From Przewalskia tangutica (lineage: Eukaryota; Streptophyta; Magnoliopsida; Solanales; Solanaceae), in assembly GCA_029844215.1 (NCBI GenBank), contig JAQGDG010000263.1:151139-215138 (forward strand): a stretch of DNA of 64,000 nt, written 5' to 3'. Below are positions 10,762-23,826 of the stretch, one piece after another. The notes under the pieces were generated by a model, which was not told where the DNA came from, searched no databases, and saw nothing but the letters and a program-made list of their open reading frames with translations. How positions within the stretch are numbered: the first letter of the stretch is position 1; every line of letters begins with the position of its first letter. Both the position numbers and the translations under genes were made by a program.

Positions 10762-10772
10762 GCTCGATACCA
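10762..10772 (-). promoter_or_regulatory. Primer-binding site, tRNA-iMet type (E2)
   Basis: The plus-strand bases gctcgatacca are the complement of a TGGTATC(A)GAGC primer site with one base missing at the CAG. The site lies five bases from the LTR end at 10777. Confidence 0.82.
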
Positions 10773-11370
10773 CTTTTGTCACGACCGTTAGGGCGTGGTA
10801 GTGCCTTAGGGGACCCAGTAGACATACATCGAGTAATTAGCGGAATATAAAAACAAGACATGAAACAAATGTAAATTGAGACACAATTTATACGAGAAAA
10901 GTAAGCCTTTACATATATATATAAAGAGTGAGCAGTTACATCCCAACTTTACAACATGACTACGGACCTGCAGGAATGTAAACAACTATGGCGGGACGGG
11001 GCCCGCCATACCTGAATGTACATATATCTACAACATCGGGAGAACCATACAAAAGTCGAGCCTCGGGAGAAGATAGAGCTCACGACACCAAGCAAAGATC
11101 CTGAGATGCGGATCTAGCACTGCTTGACCTTACTGCGGCATGAGCGGCCCCGAAGGAGTCGATCTGCAATTACCAAGTATGTGAAGCGTAAAAATCTTGA
11201 AGTAAAATCAAAGTATTTAAAACCATTTGCAAATACAACGGTTCAAGCTGCACGTAGTGCCTGACATAAACAAGAGCAAAATAGAAATAATGTGGCGGTC
11301 TTATCTGGGCGCGAATGATCGAAGCAAGGCCAATCTCCCATAGTATCATTATGCGTGCCTAATCACGGAC

Positions 11371-11610
11371 TTCCGCGATCCGCATGGGTCACACCTGGAC
11401 CGCGTAGGTATTCCTCGCGTCGGGGTAGCTAACCGGTACCTCCTGGACTCGCGATGCTGCGTAGTCTCGTAGGCCGCGTAGTCACGCGGACCGCATAGGG
11501 CATCCCGCGTCGGACTAAAACACCGGAATGATCAATCCACGGAACTCTCGCGACTCCGCATAGTCACCTGACTGCATAGGCGTATAGACCGCGTCAAGGG
11601 TGGCAAGCCC
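11371..11610 (-). repeat. GC-rich LTR minisatellite (E2)
   Basis: Degenerate units contain words such as accgcgtagg, cgcgtcgg and gactcgcgatgc. It lies at the LTR position where other copies have their minisatellites, but the unit is different and most like that of E5 and E9. Unit borders are too worn for an exact period. Confidence 0.6.
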
Positions 11611-12700
11611 TCGGTATAACAAGTCGAGGGTAGGTGATATAATATGATCTGACGAACTTACCGTTTAACAACGTAAGCACAACAAGAATAATAATATCAC
11701 AAGACACTAACACACGTAGCATCCTAACATGTTACTTATCAAACCATCTTACTACACTGCGAGAAATCAATACGAGTTTTCATAAACAAATAAGTAAAAC
11801 CGTTCCTTTTATCTTCCTTAAGTCGTTATACCTAACTTCCCGTAAAGCTAGTATAACTCTTAGCTTTCATTTAAAAATCAAGTATTTCTCTTCTTTCAAA
11901 AATGATTATAATTCTTTTGAAATACTTCCAGGTTTTTATTATTTAGACTCAAGTCAAGTAAAACCATGTTCAGTTAACACACATACGTCTACCGTACTAT
12001 ATATATACTTTAAAATATCATGCTCAGAGGATAGGAAGAATCACATACCTTCCGGCGAAAACCACACCCAAGTCGAATATGTCGCGCGAGTATCGACTAT
12101 AACGATCAAATCGTCTATCAGCGTCTAGACTATAATGTATAAAGTTCTAGCGAGAGGGTTCTCTATTACGGAAAATTGGGCGACTTCCCTACCGCCAAGC
12201 TACCCGAGTCTCGTAAATCTGATCACATGTAAATCTGATTTAATTCTTCTTTTGTTATACCGCCTACGTGATTCTGAGTTCAATTCTATTCTTTAATATC
12301 ATACATATCTTATACTCAAGTCTTAACTATTCTTATATGTAATATCGATTACAATAGAAGGACAAAAGTATTTACCTCGATAAGCCCAAAATTATCCAAG
12401 TTAGATGTCGATCTGAACAAGGTTTAGCTCTAAGTTGCGCTCAGATAGCTCAAAGAAGCCCTTAGAAGTTCTACACAACTTGCTTAAATACTATAAGGGA
12501 TTTGGGCTGGGGTATTTAGGAATAGTAACTATACTTGGAAGACAACTTTCTACCAAGGGGGTTAGGCTAGAGCTACTAGGCTAGAGGGAAGATGTTTGAC
12601 GAGGGCCTTGAGGGAGGAGTGTTGGGCGAAACACTACAAGAGGGGAAGGATTTTCAAGACTTGGAGAAATGATTTGTGGATGAAAACCTTGAGTTAGGGG

Positions 12701-12709
12701 TATTTATAG
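12701..12709 (-). promoter_or_regulatory. LTR TATA box (E2 5' LTR)
   Basis: Minus-strand ctataaata, 392 bp from the LTR start at 13101. Confidence 0.7.
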
Positions 12710-13101
12710 GCCAACGATGGCCAAGATGATGGCAAGTGGAGGGCAAGTGGAGGTGAGGATTCGCCCAGTGTCATATCCATCTACTACACAAAAATATCCT
12801 ACCTAACCTTGACTAATGCAAAGCCACAAAAATCGTCCAACTTGCCCAAGTTGCAGTCCATATGAGGGTGACAAGTGTCACCTCGGTTAATCCAAAATAT
12901 TTCGTCTCTCGGAAAAATCCGCAAAAATTATAAATGACATAGCCGTAATTTTCCCTACGCAAGTTTTGTAAAACGTTTCATCGGAAAACGATTCTTTTAG
13001 TGGGTTGTGCACAAGTTTTTTTCGTCCAATGCCTAACTTTAAGGCTAAACTTTTGTACGTACGCCCCTCACGTACATACTCTGGAAATACGGGGTATAAC
13101 A

Positions 13102-14533
13102 GTATAACTCTTAAGCTTTTAAAACTAAGTATTACTCTTCTTTCAAAAATGATTCATAATTCTTTTGAAATACTTCAAGACTCAAGTCAACAGACATCAG
13201 AGTAAAACCCTTTTTAGTTAACACATGTACGTCTACCGTACTATATATATATATATATCAAAATATCATGCTCAAGAGGATAGGAAGAATCACATACCTC
13301 CTCGGCGAAATCCACCTGCCAAGTCGAATATGTCACGCGCAGAGTATCAACCTATAATAGTAAAATACGTCTATCAACGTCTAGACTACTCTGTAGAACA
13401 TTCTAAGCAGAAGGTTCTCTATTCTATGGAAAATTTGGGCAGCATTTCCCTACCCGTCAACTACACAAGTCTACTGTAAATACAACCCTATGTAAGTACA
13501 GTTCAATTCTCTTCTCTTATACCATCCTTCTATAACTTATACTCATTTCTATACTACTACAGTATGTAATCTCCATTCTGATAGAAGGGCGGATTAATTA
13601 CCTCGATAAGCCCAAAATTATCAAGTTTAAATGTCGATCTGAGCAAGGTTTAGCTCTCTAATGCATGCGCTCAATCCGCTCCAAGAAACCCTTAGAAGTT
13701 TATGAACAACCTACTTAATACTTCGACCATCTATGAAGATTTCCCCAGGGTTTCGTTTAGTGACTAATGGATATAAGGTGGTATTTCTGGGCTTTTAGTA
13801 TAGAGGTGACTTTGGAATACTACAAGGTATTTGGCTAAGGTATTTTGGGATATTAACAAAACTTGGAGAATACTTTTCTACCAAGGGGGGGTGTATTTCG
13901 ACGAGAACAACTAGGAAAGGGGGTGTTTGGTAGGGCTTCACAAATGGGGAGGAGCTTGGGCGAGAACTCTAAAGGGAGGGAGGGATTTTTGCCTTGGAAT
14001 TTCTCAAGTGTGGATGAAGAAGTCTTGCACAAGAGGGGGGTATTTATAGAACCACCCAGGGCCAAGATTAAAACAAATGGAGGGGGAAGATTTGGATCCA
14101 TGTGAAGAGTGACGTCTTCCAACCAAGTGTCCGCCTGATGTTGGGACATATGTCGCCTGACAACCTTGGGACGTATGTCCCCATGAAGAAACCATGTGGC
14201 CTTCCACTGAAGCGCAAAGCGTCCTGAGGCCTTCCTGCCTACCCGCTCGCGAAGAAATATCTTCCAAGACTTGACCATTTGACCTTGTCCACTTGGCCGA
14301 CATTTTAAATCAAACCCATGACTAAGGGTGACACATGTCGCCTCTGTTGATCCAAAAATATTTAATCTCTCGGAAAAATCCGTGTCGGTTAAAATATTAA
14401 AAGCGTAGAATTTCCTTCTGAGTTCGGAATCTTTTAAAGTCGAAAGTTCTAATTTCATCCTTAACCTAATTAGGGCTTGAATATTAAATGCGTGCGTCCT
14501 CGCATCGTACTCACGGAAATCTGAGGTATAACA
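13102..14533 (-). mobile_element. E3 3' LTR, first part (antisense)
   Basis: This 1.4-kb LTR piece, read on the minus strand, begins at 14533 and is cut at 13102 by E2. Its sequence follows 30697-32108 closely, including the run of G with gtgtatttcgacgagaac, so it pairs with that LTR as the two LTRs of one element. Its TATA box (14041-14049) is 484 bp from the LTR start, matching 477 bp in the partner and unlike the 379-401 bp of other A-type LTRs. Confidence 0.82.
14041..14049 (-). promoter_or_regulatory. LTR TATA box (E3 3' LTR)
   Basis: Minus-strand ctataaata, 484 bp from the LTR start at 14533. Confidence 0.68.
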
Positions 14534-15140
14534 TTCTCCTCGCGAAACGTTCGTCCGAATGTTCCTACTCAGGCAGATAACGATAAAGTTCCTCATAGCT
14601 TAACGGTTTGCAAATGCCACACATGTCCACGAGAATAACACCGCGGCGCAAATACTTACATCGAGTCCACGAGGAATTACATCTAACATCACAAAGCTCC
14701 GCGTCGCTGAACTCCAAGTGTCGGCGCCCATTATCCATGCGACTTACGGTGACTCACGGCGCTAATAACCTCTCTGGATAAGCTCCACCTTATCCACGTC
14801 CTGCTGGATCAAGTATGGACCAACTATCTGAACCTTGCCAACATCGAACCAATCGGCCAAGCTACACTTCCCGTACAAGGCCGTAAGGCGACGTCAGAAT
14901 CTTGAAATGGTAGCTATAATGATACTCGCTCAACAAGAGGCACGTAATCCTCATTGCTACCCACGAAATCAAAAACAACGGCCTAGGGTGAATGTATCTT
15001 GAGACTCACTTTGAGTTACTAACCACTTTGGTAAAACCTCGAGAAAAGAAATAGCCATGGCGGGCTCATTGCCGTCGTAAGGTAAAAGTAGGAACCCGTG
15101 CGACGCACAACCTTCGATATATAACATCTCTCGCATAAGC
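14534..15140 (-). pseudogene. pol: E3 pol remnant: integrase C-terminal part and element 3' end
   Basis: Read on the minus strand, the piece begins with YARDV and a VPTFTL-like stretch, the region just before the second catalytic Asp of Ty3/gypsy integrases. It continues through a YSYHF-like segment matching the FAYNNSYHSS region. It then carries WFDVGKVQIVGPYLIQQ followed by DVDKVELIQ, typical of the integrase C-terminal part, and an RRRHLEF-like stretch. Stops and frameshifts break it. The PPT-like ttctcctcg (plus strand) lies at 14534-14542 next to the LTR. The upstream part of the same reading continues at 23827-23890 on the far side of E4. Confidence 0.7.
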
Positions 15141-15787
15141 ATCACGACCGAACCGGGCCGTGGTAGTGCCTACCGGGCACCTAGTGATCTGACATCGAGA
15201 GAAAATCGGAAATAAAAACATGAACATGAATTTAGAGACAAAATGAATAAGCAGGCCAACAAGCGGTTGCGCCCATCGTATATATACATAAATACGAGCA
15301 GTTATCCTTTTACAAACCACCTTGCGATTACTACTGGACCTCTAGAATTTATACAACAACTATGACGGAGACGGGCCCGCCATACCCAGAATGTACAAGA
15401 ACCTACGGACTCGAGGGTAACATGCAGCAGATAAGCCTCAGAAGGCAGACTTCCAATCTGTTGAAAGGTGATCCTAAAAGTGGGGATCGGCGGTAGATGT
15501 ACCTTTTACTGCGGCATGAGCGGCCCCGAAGGAGTCGATCTGGCAGTACAGTATGTGGCGTAAAAATCGTAAATGAAATCATAATAGTCTATATAAAGCG
15601 GGAGCGTGTATGATAAGCGAACTACGATTCCGACATAGAAGCGATCATGTCAAGTCGGGGACTCGCGCCCTCGAAGTCATCCCTCGTACGTGGAACTTCT
15701 TCCTCCTTGCTGCGATCTAGGTACAAATCATGTGATCGTATAACGAGTCTCGGCCCGTCTTATGGACCCGATATAAGCGTGTGGAAT

Positions 15788-16047
15788 CGTTCCGGATGAA
15801 CGGTAGTCGATGAAATACATTCGGATGAGCCGGTAGTCAAGTGATATACATTCGGATGAGCCGGTAATCAAGTGAAATACATTCGGATGACGGTAATCAA
15901 GTGAAATACATTCGGATGACGGTAATCAAGTGAAATACATTCGGATGACGTAATCAAGTGAAATACATTCGGATGACCGGTAATCAAGTGAAATACATTC
16001 GGATGACCCGTGTCAAGTGAAATACATTCGGATGAGCGGTAGTCGAG
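15788..16047 (-). repeat. LTR minisatellite, about 31-bp unit (E4 3' LTR)
   Basis: About eight units are built on the plus-strand word gtgaaatacattcggatga. They are the complement of the E1 unit, so E1, E4 and E11 belong to one subfamily. Confidence 0.9.
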
Positions 16048-17908
16048 TAGAACCACGATGCTTGCGACAAGGCTATCACCGTAACATGGTCAAGTTTCAT
16101 AACAACAAGCATAAGCAAGTTACACGACTCGAGTACTTTCATTTTATGTCAAAGTCGGATTTTAACCTTAAAGTACTACGTCAGTTAAATTCCTTTTAAG
16201 ATCCATTTCTTTTACAAAGGTCACCCGATACGTAGTATAAAATTTGAGTGACTAACATTGTTAAGTAAACCAAAATGCTTTCCTTTGTAAAATCAAGTAA
16301 CAACCTTATTTTCCAAGCGTTGAGTTTGCCTAATTTGAATGCTCGAGTTTCTCATTTTAGAAAAAGGTTTAGTAGTTCATAGTTTTAAATCCTTTAAAAC
16401 ATAATTCTCCTTTAAGCGTTTTGAGAAACCTATGTCTTATAAGTGAGTAGGTTATTCTTGTTTATAATCAATCTTATTAAGCGACCATGATCTAGGAAAT
16501 GTCATTTTGTCTCATCTTAGCTTACATGCGGATGGAAGTTTCTCTTGGTTTTAATAATACTAAATATGTCCAAAACATTTCCTTTTATTAGCACTGCGGT
16601 GGTTTGTCGATACACGTTCGATTTCGAAATCGATAAAACATTTTAAGCCGTTATACCTAACTTCCCATAAAGCTAGTATAACTCTTAAGTTTCAAAACCA
16701 AGTATTACTTCTTCTCTCAAAATGATTCATAAATCTTTTGAAATACTTCAAGTTCTTTATTAACACATATCAAGCGGTTATTATTCAAATCGATTTACCT
16801 TTTAGAAACCACAAGTATTTGCTTATCACGTAAAGCTGTTATAAGCTTCCCGTAAAGTCGTTATAACACTTTATGTTCAAACAATCAAATACATTAAACA
16901 TATGTCGTCTAGTACTACATAGTTATACGTATCATGCTAGAACATATAGGAAGAGGTTCGCATACCTGCGGCGATTATCGACTAATAGCAAAGCGCTCCA
17001 AGTACCTCAAGGCAATCGGCTACACTCTCGATCAAGCGGATCCTCCACACGTGGTACTCTGACCTATAGAGGCCTGGCGCTATTAATATCTTTAGATCGG
17101 CGTAGAATATTACTGAAAATTCGCGCCTCCCCACACATGACAGCGTAAATCTCTCCTCTGTCAGTGGCTGCAAGCCAGCCGGGGTTAACACGTCTAACCG
17201 GGCGTGTACAATTCTACTACGTAATGCTACACAAGTCTCTTGTCTGATCTATGTAATTAGAGTTCGATTCTCTTCTTTAAATTCGGGCTTAAGTCGCGAG
17301 ACATTGCAGTAAGTATAGTCGAGCTTAAGTCGAAAGACATTGCCGCACAACTATGTTGATTCTATATATAGTATACTTAACTATATACTCCTACAACATG
17401 TAATTTCCAATTACAGCGGAAGGTCGAGAATGTTTACCTCGATAAGCCCAAAATTATCAGAGTTTATATGTCGATCTGAACAGCGTTTAGCTCTACTCAG
17501 GCGCTCGATCCGTTCCAACCAACCCAGAAGTTCTAACCAGCTACTACTTATAACTTCAACTACGGGTGAAGATTTACTTAGGGTTTCGTTTTTGTGTAGT
17601 GAGGAAGTATAATAGTATTTTACGGGCTTTTGTAAAAGTGTAACCTTGGGAATACTACAAGGTATTTGGGCGAGTATTTGGGCATTATAACAATACTTGG
17701 AAGTATTTCTATACCACAAAAGGGGGTATTTATACGAGGCAGCTAGGCTGGGGGTACCCACGGCAAAACACCTCAAAGGGGAGGAGGTGGCTCTCGGCCA
17801 AGGGCTCTCGAAGGGGAGGGGTGTGGTGGGCCAGCTCGAGGAGAGGAGTATTTTGAGACTTAGTTAGATTGCTCAAGTTTTTGGATGAAGAAAGTCTTGA
17901 CTAGAGGG

Positions 17909-17917
17909 TATTTATAG
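17909..17917 (-). promoter_or_regulatory. LTR TATA box (E4 3' LTR)
   Basis: Minus-strand ctataaata, 392 bp from the LTR start at 18309. Confidence 0.7.
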
Positions 17918-18309
17918 GTCAGTGAAGGCCAACCAATGGCGAAGATCCGTCAGTGTTAGGCAAGTGTAAGGTCGAGATTAAGCCATGTGCAGCCTTATCC
18001 ATCTACCCAAAATATCCTACCAACTCCTTGACCAAAAATAATGCACAAAAAGCGTGCCAATCCGCGCCCATTTCGTCAGTCAACATGCCAGGGTGACAAG
18101 TGTCACCTACCGTTGATCCCAAATGTTCGTCTCGGAAAAATCCGCATAAAAATTAAAAATGACATAGCGGAATTTTCCCTCGAAAATGTGAAGCGTTTAG
18201 TCGACGACTCTGTCGGGGTTGTGTACAAATTTGAAACTAGCTTACTTTAAGGCTCAAATTATAATACGTGCGGCGCTCGCGTACATACTGCGGATATCTG
18301 GGTATAACA

Positions 18310-19254
18310 TTCTCCCCTCGCCCGAAACATTCGTCGAATGTTCCTTCTCAAGCGGATAACGATAAAGTTCTTCTAATAAGTTGCCAGCGCCACTGGTACG
18401 AAACAACACGTGCGCGCAAATACTTATATCGAGTCCACGAGAAACACCTCTAACATCACAAACTTTTGTCACTTTGCGCGAGGTTCTAGTGTCGTTCGGC
18501 GACCAACAAATGGTACGCCTGCGTGCGATCCACGAGGTCTAAAATATACATCCTTAGCACCTTCTCCCTTTACAAGAAATGATCATATCTATGCTCTCAA
18601 TACATGTTCGTCTACTCTTACTCGTCGTACTCTTCTCGAACACTCGAACTCTTCTAGTATCGTACCATACTTGATTTCCAAAACTTTGGAGTCACTACCT
18701 CGAACTTGGTCATCTTACTAGCCTCGATCTTCCTTAAGGCCACTTAGGCCTTCACGATCGCCGGTCGAACATATCCACGAACTTCGTCGATGGTCATCTA
18801 AACTTGGGCCTAGCACCGCCGTGACCCTACTGCTTTGGCGGGACCGCGGTGACCCGCTCATTCGGGCTACGGGTTGACCGCGACACCGTCCTCGGCAGAG
18901 CCTGCATCACGCCCGACTCTCGTTTCTCGATCCGGAACAACCTTGCTAAATCACGTCATGAAAGATACCACTTTCATTTACCCAGAGACTTATCACCTGA
19001 TATTTTCTAGGCATAAAATGCACTCGACAAGGATCACTCGCAAAATCTTGTACTCGAGCGGCACTTACCTCTAAGGTCTCAGCGTAATATTCTAAGGTTC
19101 ATCATTTTCTCACCCCGGGCTTACCCTTTTTCCCTGACCGGGTTCTAAATCACATTTTAGCCAAGGCTATCCGAGCATAACACTTAACACGTTAACATAA
19201 CATCAAAACATACAAGCCTCTAGATGGTCAAGGATATACAAGGCTACGCTCACT
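18310..19254 (-). other. Post-gag non-coding region of E4
   Basis: About 945 bp separate the gag stop from the LTR. The end next to the LTR has the PPT complement ttctcccctcg (18310-18320) and then the gaacattcg/cgaatgttcc inverted repeat common to these elements. A GC-rich block lies at 18790-18900. No enzyme motif is seen. Confidence 0.68.
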
Positions 19255-20479
19255 CTAATCATAAGTCTTCCTGCGAGCGCATGCTGTGAAAGGCGATGAA
19301 CACAGCCCGATCCGGTGAGGCTGCGCCAAGCCGGTACCTCTCTATAAGCCTGATCTCTCGTCACATGGCACGCGCGCGGTGAAGCAGAACCGATAAAAAG
19401 CGACATTTCGGGATGATGTTTGCCACATCGTGCTGGCGAGGGCGTGAATCCTGGCGGCTAGCACTCGCGTAAACACAGTGAACGAAGCCACGGAGCTCGA
19501 CCAGCTCGAATACCGAGCGACACGAAGGCGCGGAGGACCACTGCTGTCTTGGCGGAGGTACATAACTAGGCTAGCTTTGAGGCGGTCCGCCTCGAAAGTT
19601 ACCAAAGGACCTGCTGTTACGGCCTCTTACTGCGATCTCGGTCATTCCGTCGACCTCTCCGTGCCTCGCGTCTGGTGCGTGAGCTTGCGTGCGGGCAATG
19701 TCGTGCCGGTGAAGAAACTACACCGTACAAGCCTCTGCCAAGTAATCGTCGGCCCGGTGGCGTGGCGGTGTACTCTGTCCTCCATATCCACTACTCTGCG
19801 GGAACATCTGCGAGCTAATGAGTCGAACTCCACATTGTACTCTCTAAGTCCGCGTCTGCCTCAGCGTCAAAAATATGTCGGCGAGCCCTCGCCATCTGTG
19901 GAGGCAAGAAATGTGCAAGAAATGCCCTCGAGAACTCGTCCCAAAGCTGCGGAAGTGCATGATCTTCCGGGGACGGCTCGCGAATCAAACGATCAGCTGC
20001 GGTATCACGCGAGATGATGCGAACCAATACCACCGACTACGCCTGCGAGGCTCTGATCACTCTCATGATCATTGTGGCTGTCGGATAAACTCACGAGGTC
20101 GTCCTCGGCTCTCGATCCATAGAACCTTTGGAGGCTCTGACTCGGGAAGTCCTGTAGCCTGGCCCATGCGCTCGGGGGTGAACTACGGGTCTTCTTTGAA
20201 GTGGGCTGCTGCATCCGGCCTATCCTCATATCGGCCCGACCACGGCGATGGCGACCATCTCCTTGTACCCCGTCTCATCGGCTCAGTGTGGGGTGGAGGC
20301 TCAGTCTTGTAGTCTCGGCGACCACTGCTGCGGCTCTAACTTCTTTGGTCTTTGGCGGCGTCGCGAAACCGCCGTCGGAAATCTTGTCTCAGTCTTGGCC
20401 AGACTGCGCCCTCGTGCTCCTCTGTATCTCACTGACTCCTCATTGCCTTGCCCGTCGGGCACAGGTTGCCTGCGGGCAT
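19255..20479 (-). pseudogene. gag: gag-like gene of E4, frameshifted
   Basis: The start is at 20477-20479 (MPPRR-type N terminus) and the stop at 19255-19257 follows a TYD-like end. Open pieces on the minus strand include one with FYGSRAEDDLVSLSDSHNDH (20005-20229), one with DRLIREPSPEDHALPQLWDE and FLAHFLPPQMARARRH (19815-20033), and MEFDSLARRCSRRVVDMEDR (19642-19833). These match the capsid domain order of plant Ty3/gypsy Gag. A knuckle region lies near 19380-19450. The primer site is 0.18 kb upstream. Several frame changes are needed to read through, so this copy looks non-coding; the LTRs suggest it is young, so part of the damage may be sequencing error. Confidence 0.78.
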
Positions 20480-20660
20480 AGCGGTAAAGGAAAGGAATCG
20501 TCGGAGGGTCGATTTATCACCACTCTACAGGCGCGATCTCGAGAATGAGAAGAATGAAACCAATCCTAAATGTCCTGCGACCTCACGATTATAGATGTGG
20601 TGCCTGACCTGCGATAATCAAGACTACTGAACAGTGCGTAGACACTTTCAGAGACTAAGC

Positions 20661-20671
20661 GCTCGATACCA
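20661..20671 (-). promoter_or_regulatory. Primer-binding site, tRNA-iMet type (E4)
   Basis: Plus-strand gctcgatacca, the complement of the initiator-Met primer site with the CAG altered to CG, stands five bases from the LTR at 20676. Confidence 0.83.
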
Positions 20672-21318
20672 CTTTTGTCGCGACCGAACCGGACGTGGTA
20701 GTGCCTTACCGGGCACCTGGTGATACAACATCGAGAAAATCAGGAAATAAAAACATGAACATGAATTTAGAGACAAAATGAATAAGCAGGCCAGCCAAAG
20801 CGATTGCCTTCATCGTATATATACATAAATACCGACAGTTATCCTTTTTACAAACCACCTTGCGATTACTCTGAGACCTCAGAATTTATACAACAACTAT
20901 GGCGGGACGGGGCCCGTACCACAGATGTACAAGAACCTCTGACTCGGGGTAACATACCAGCAGATAAGCCTCAGAAGGCGGAGCTTCCAATCTGTTGAAA
21001 GGTGATCCTAAGCGGGGATCGGCCGATGTACCTTTTACTGCGGCGTGAATCGGCCCGAAGGAGGTCGATTATAACGGTACCAAGTATGTGAAGCGTAAAA
21101 TCGTAAATGAAATCATAATAGTCTATATAAAGCGGGAGACATGTATGATAACCAAACTACTGATTCAACATAGAAGCGATCATGTCAAGTCGGGGACTCG
21201 CGCCACCAAGTCATCCGCCATTGCGTGGAACTTCTTATCACTTGGCGTGATCTAGGTACAAATCATGTGATCGTATAACGGTCTCGGCCCGTCTTATGGA
21301 CCCGATATAGAAGCGTGT

Positions 21319-21558
21319 GGAATACATTCCGGATGAGCCGGTAGTCGGTGAAATACATTCCGGATGAGCCGGTAGTCAAGTGATATACATTCGGATGAGC
21401 CGTAATCAAGTGAAATACATTCGGATGACCCGGTAATCAAGTGAAATACATTCGGATGACCGGTAATCAAGTGAAATACATTCGGATGACGTGTCAAGTG
21501 AAATACATTCCCGGATGACGTGTCAAGTGAAATACATTCGGATGAGCCGGTAGTCGAG
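21319..21558 (-). repeat. LTR minisatellite, about 31-bp unit (E4 5' LTR)
   Basis: About eight units have the core gaaatacattcggatgacc. Unit number and small indels differ slightly from the array in the other E4 LTR. Confidence 0.9.
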
Positions 21559-23416
21559 TAGAACACGATACTTGCGACAAGGCTATCACCGTAACATGGT
21601 CAAGTTTCATAACAACAAGCATAAGCAAGTTACACACGACTCAAGGTACTTTCATTTTATGTCAAAGTCGGATTTTAACCTTAAAGTACTACGTCAGTTA
21701 AATTCCTTTTAAGATCCATTTCTTTTACAAAGGTCACGATACGTAGTATAAAATTTGAGTGACTAACATTGTTAAGTAAACCAAAATGCTTTCCTTTGTA
21801 AAATCAAGTAACAACCTTATTTTCCAAGCGTTGAGTTTGCCTAATTTGAATGCTCAAGTTTCTCATTTTAGAAAAGGTTTACGTAGTTCATAGTTTTAAA
21901 TCCTTTAAAACATAATTCTCCTTTAAGCGTTTTGAGAAACCTATGTCTTATAAGTGAGTAGGTTATTCTTGTTTATAATCAATCTTATTAAGCGACCGTG
22001 ATCTAGGAAATGTCATTTTGTCTCATCTTAGCTTCTATGCGGATGGAAGTTTCTCTTGGTTTAATAATACTAAATCTGTCCAAAACATTTCCTTTTATTA
22101 CTTATTGCGATGGTTTGTCGATACACGTTACGATTTCGAAATCGATAAAACATTTTTAAGCCGTTATACCTAACTTCCCATAAAGCTAGTATAACTCTTA
22201 AGTTTCCAAAAACCAAGTATTACTTCTTCTCTCAAAATGATTCATAAATCTTTTGAAATACTTCAAGTTCTTTATTAACACATATCAAGCCAGTTATTAT
22301 TCAAATCAGTTACCTTTTAGAAACCACAAAGTATTTGCTTATCCACATAAAATTATTATAACCGACTTCCCATAAAGCGTTATAACACTTTATGTTCAAA
22401 TAATCAAATACATTAAACATATGTCGTCTAGTACTACATAGTTATACACGTATCATGCTAGAAAGCGGATAGGAAGAGGTTCGCATCTGCCATGACGATT
22501 ATCGACTAATAGCCAGCGCTCAAGTACCTCAAGCGTCGGCTACTCTCGGTCAAGCGGATCGCTCCACACGTAGTACTACAACCTATAGAGGCCTGGCGCT
22601 TATTAATATCTTTAGATCGGCGTAGAATATTCTCTGAAAATTGGCGACACCTCACACACATGGCGTAAATCTCTCCTCTATCGAGGCGGCTACCAACCGA
22701 GGGTTAACACGTCTAACGGACGTGTACAATTCTACTACGATAATGCTACACAAGTCTCATGTCTGATCCTATGTAATTCTGATTCGATTCTCTTCTTTAA
22801 ATTGAGCTTAAGTCGCGAGACATTCTGTAAGTATAGTCGGGCTTAAGTCAAAGACATTGCCGCAACTATGTTCAGTTCTATATATAGTATACTTAACTAT
22901 ATACTCTACAACATGTAATTTCCAATTACATGAAGGTCAAGAATGTTTACCTCGATAAGCCCAAAATTATCAGGAGTTTATATGTCGATCTGAACAGCGT
23001 TTAGCTCTACTCAGGCGCTCGATCCGTTCAACCAACCAGAAGTTCTAACCAACTTCTGCTTATAACTTCAACTACGGGTAAAGATTTACTTAGGGTTTCG
23101 TTTTTGTAGTGAGGAAGTATAATAGTATTTTACAGGCTTTTGTAAAAGTGTAACCTTGGGAATACTACAAGGTATTTGGGCGAGTATTTGGGCATTATAA
23201 CAATACTTGGAGTATTTCTATACCACAAAGGGGGTATTTATACGAGACAACTAGGCTGGGGGTACCCACGGCAAAACACCTCGAAGGGAGGAAGTGGCTC
23301 TCGGCCGAGGGCTCTCGAAGGGGAGGGGGTGTGGTGGGCCAGCTCGAGGAGAGGGAGTATTTTGAGACTTAGTTAGATTGCTCAAGTTTTGGATGAAGAA
23401 AGTCTTGACTAGAGGG

Positions 23417-23425
23417 TATTTATAG
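23417..23425 (-). promoter_or_regulatory. LTR TATA box (E4 5' LTR)
   Basis: Minus-strand ctataaata, 401 bp from the LTR start at 23826. As the 5' LTR promoter of E4 it would drive the E4 transcript leftward. Confidence 0.72.
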
Positions 23426-23826
23426 GTCAAGTGAAGGCCAACCAATGGCGAAGATCCGTCAGTGTTAGGCAAGTGTAAGGTCAAGATTAAGCCGTATGCG
23501 ACCTTATCCATCTACCCGAAATATCCTACCAACTCCTTGACCAAAAATAATGCACAAAAACGTGCCAATCCTTGCCCATTTCGTCAGTCAACATGCCACT
23601 TGAGGTGACAAGTGTCACCCTCTCGTTATTACAAAATGTTCGTCTCTCGGAAAAATCCATAAAAATTAAAAATGACATAGCGGAATTTTCCCTACGAAGC
23701 TGTGGAAGCGTTTAGTCGAAAGCGACTGTCGGGGTTGTGTACAAATTTTGAAACTAGCTTACTTTAAGGCTCAAATTATAATACGTACGCGCTCACGTAC
23801 ATACTCTGGAAATACGGGGTATAACA

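Larger units (their letters stand above)
10777..13101 (-). mobile_element. E2 5' LTR (A-type, about 2.3 kb, internally deleted)
   Basis: Both LTR ends are present (tgtcacgacc at the left, ggggtataaca at the right), but the copy is about 0.8 kb shorter than other A-type LTRs. The missing part lies near 11640-11760 and takes out the conserved core seen in the others. It carries a GC-rich minisatellite, a TATA box at 12701-12709 and the U3 palindrome near 12849. After 13101 comes mid-LTR sequence of E3 starting gtataactc, so E2 inserted into the 3' LTR of E3. Confidence 0.8.
15141..18309 (-). mobile_element. E4 3' LTR (A-type, 3169 bp)
   Basis: This is a complete antisense LTR from (tg)tcacgaccg, altered to catcacgaccg at its left end, to ggtataaca at 18309. 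It matches the E4 partner LTR at 20676-23826 closely, and both carry the same 31-bp minisatellite. The left junction has cataag before the LTR and the right junction of E4 has ataac after it. This fits a 5-bp target duplication, GTTAT on the minus strand, with one base altered. Confidence 0.9.
20676..23826 (-). mobile_element. E4 5' LTR (A-type, 3151 bp)
   Basis: This is a complete LTR with ends tgtcgcgacc and ggggtataaca, and near-identity to 15141-18309 in AT-rich parts. It holds a minisatellite (21319-21558), the conserved core near 21975-22050, the hairpin modules and a TATA box at 23417-23425. To its right, integrase sequence of E3 resumes at 23827, so E4 split the E3 pol gene. Confidence 0.92.

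Noticed and set aside
13853..14596. A 247-codon minus-strand open frame, the longest in the window
   Set aside because: It starts in the 3' end of E3 and runs through the polypurine tract into LTR U3. No domain is seen, and the homologous LTR copy at 30697-32108 does not keep it open.
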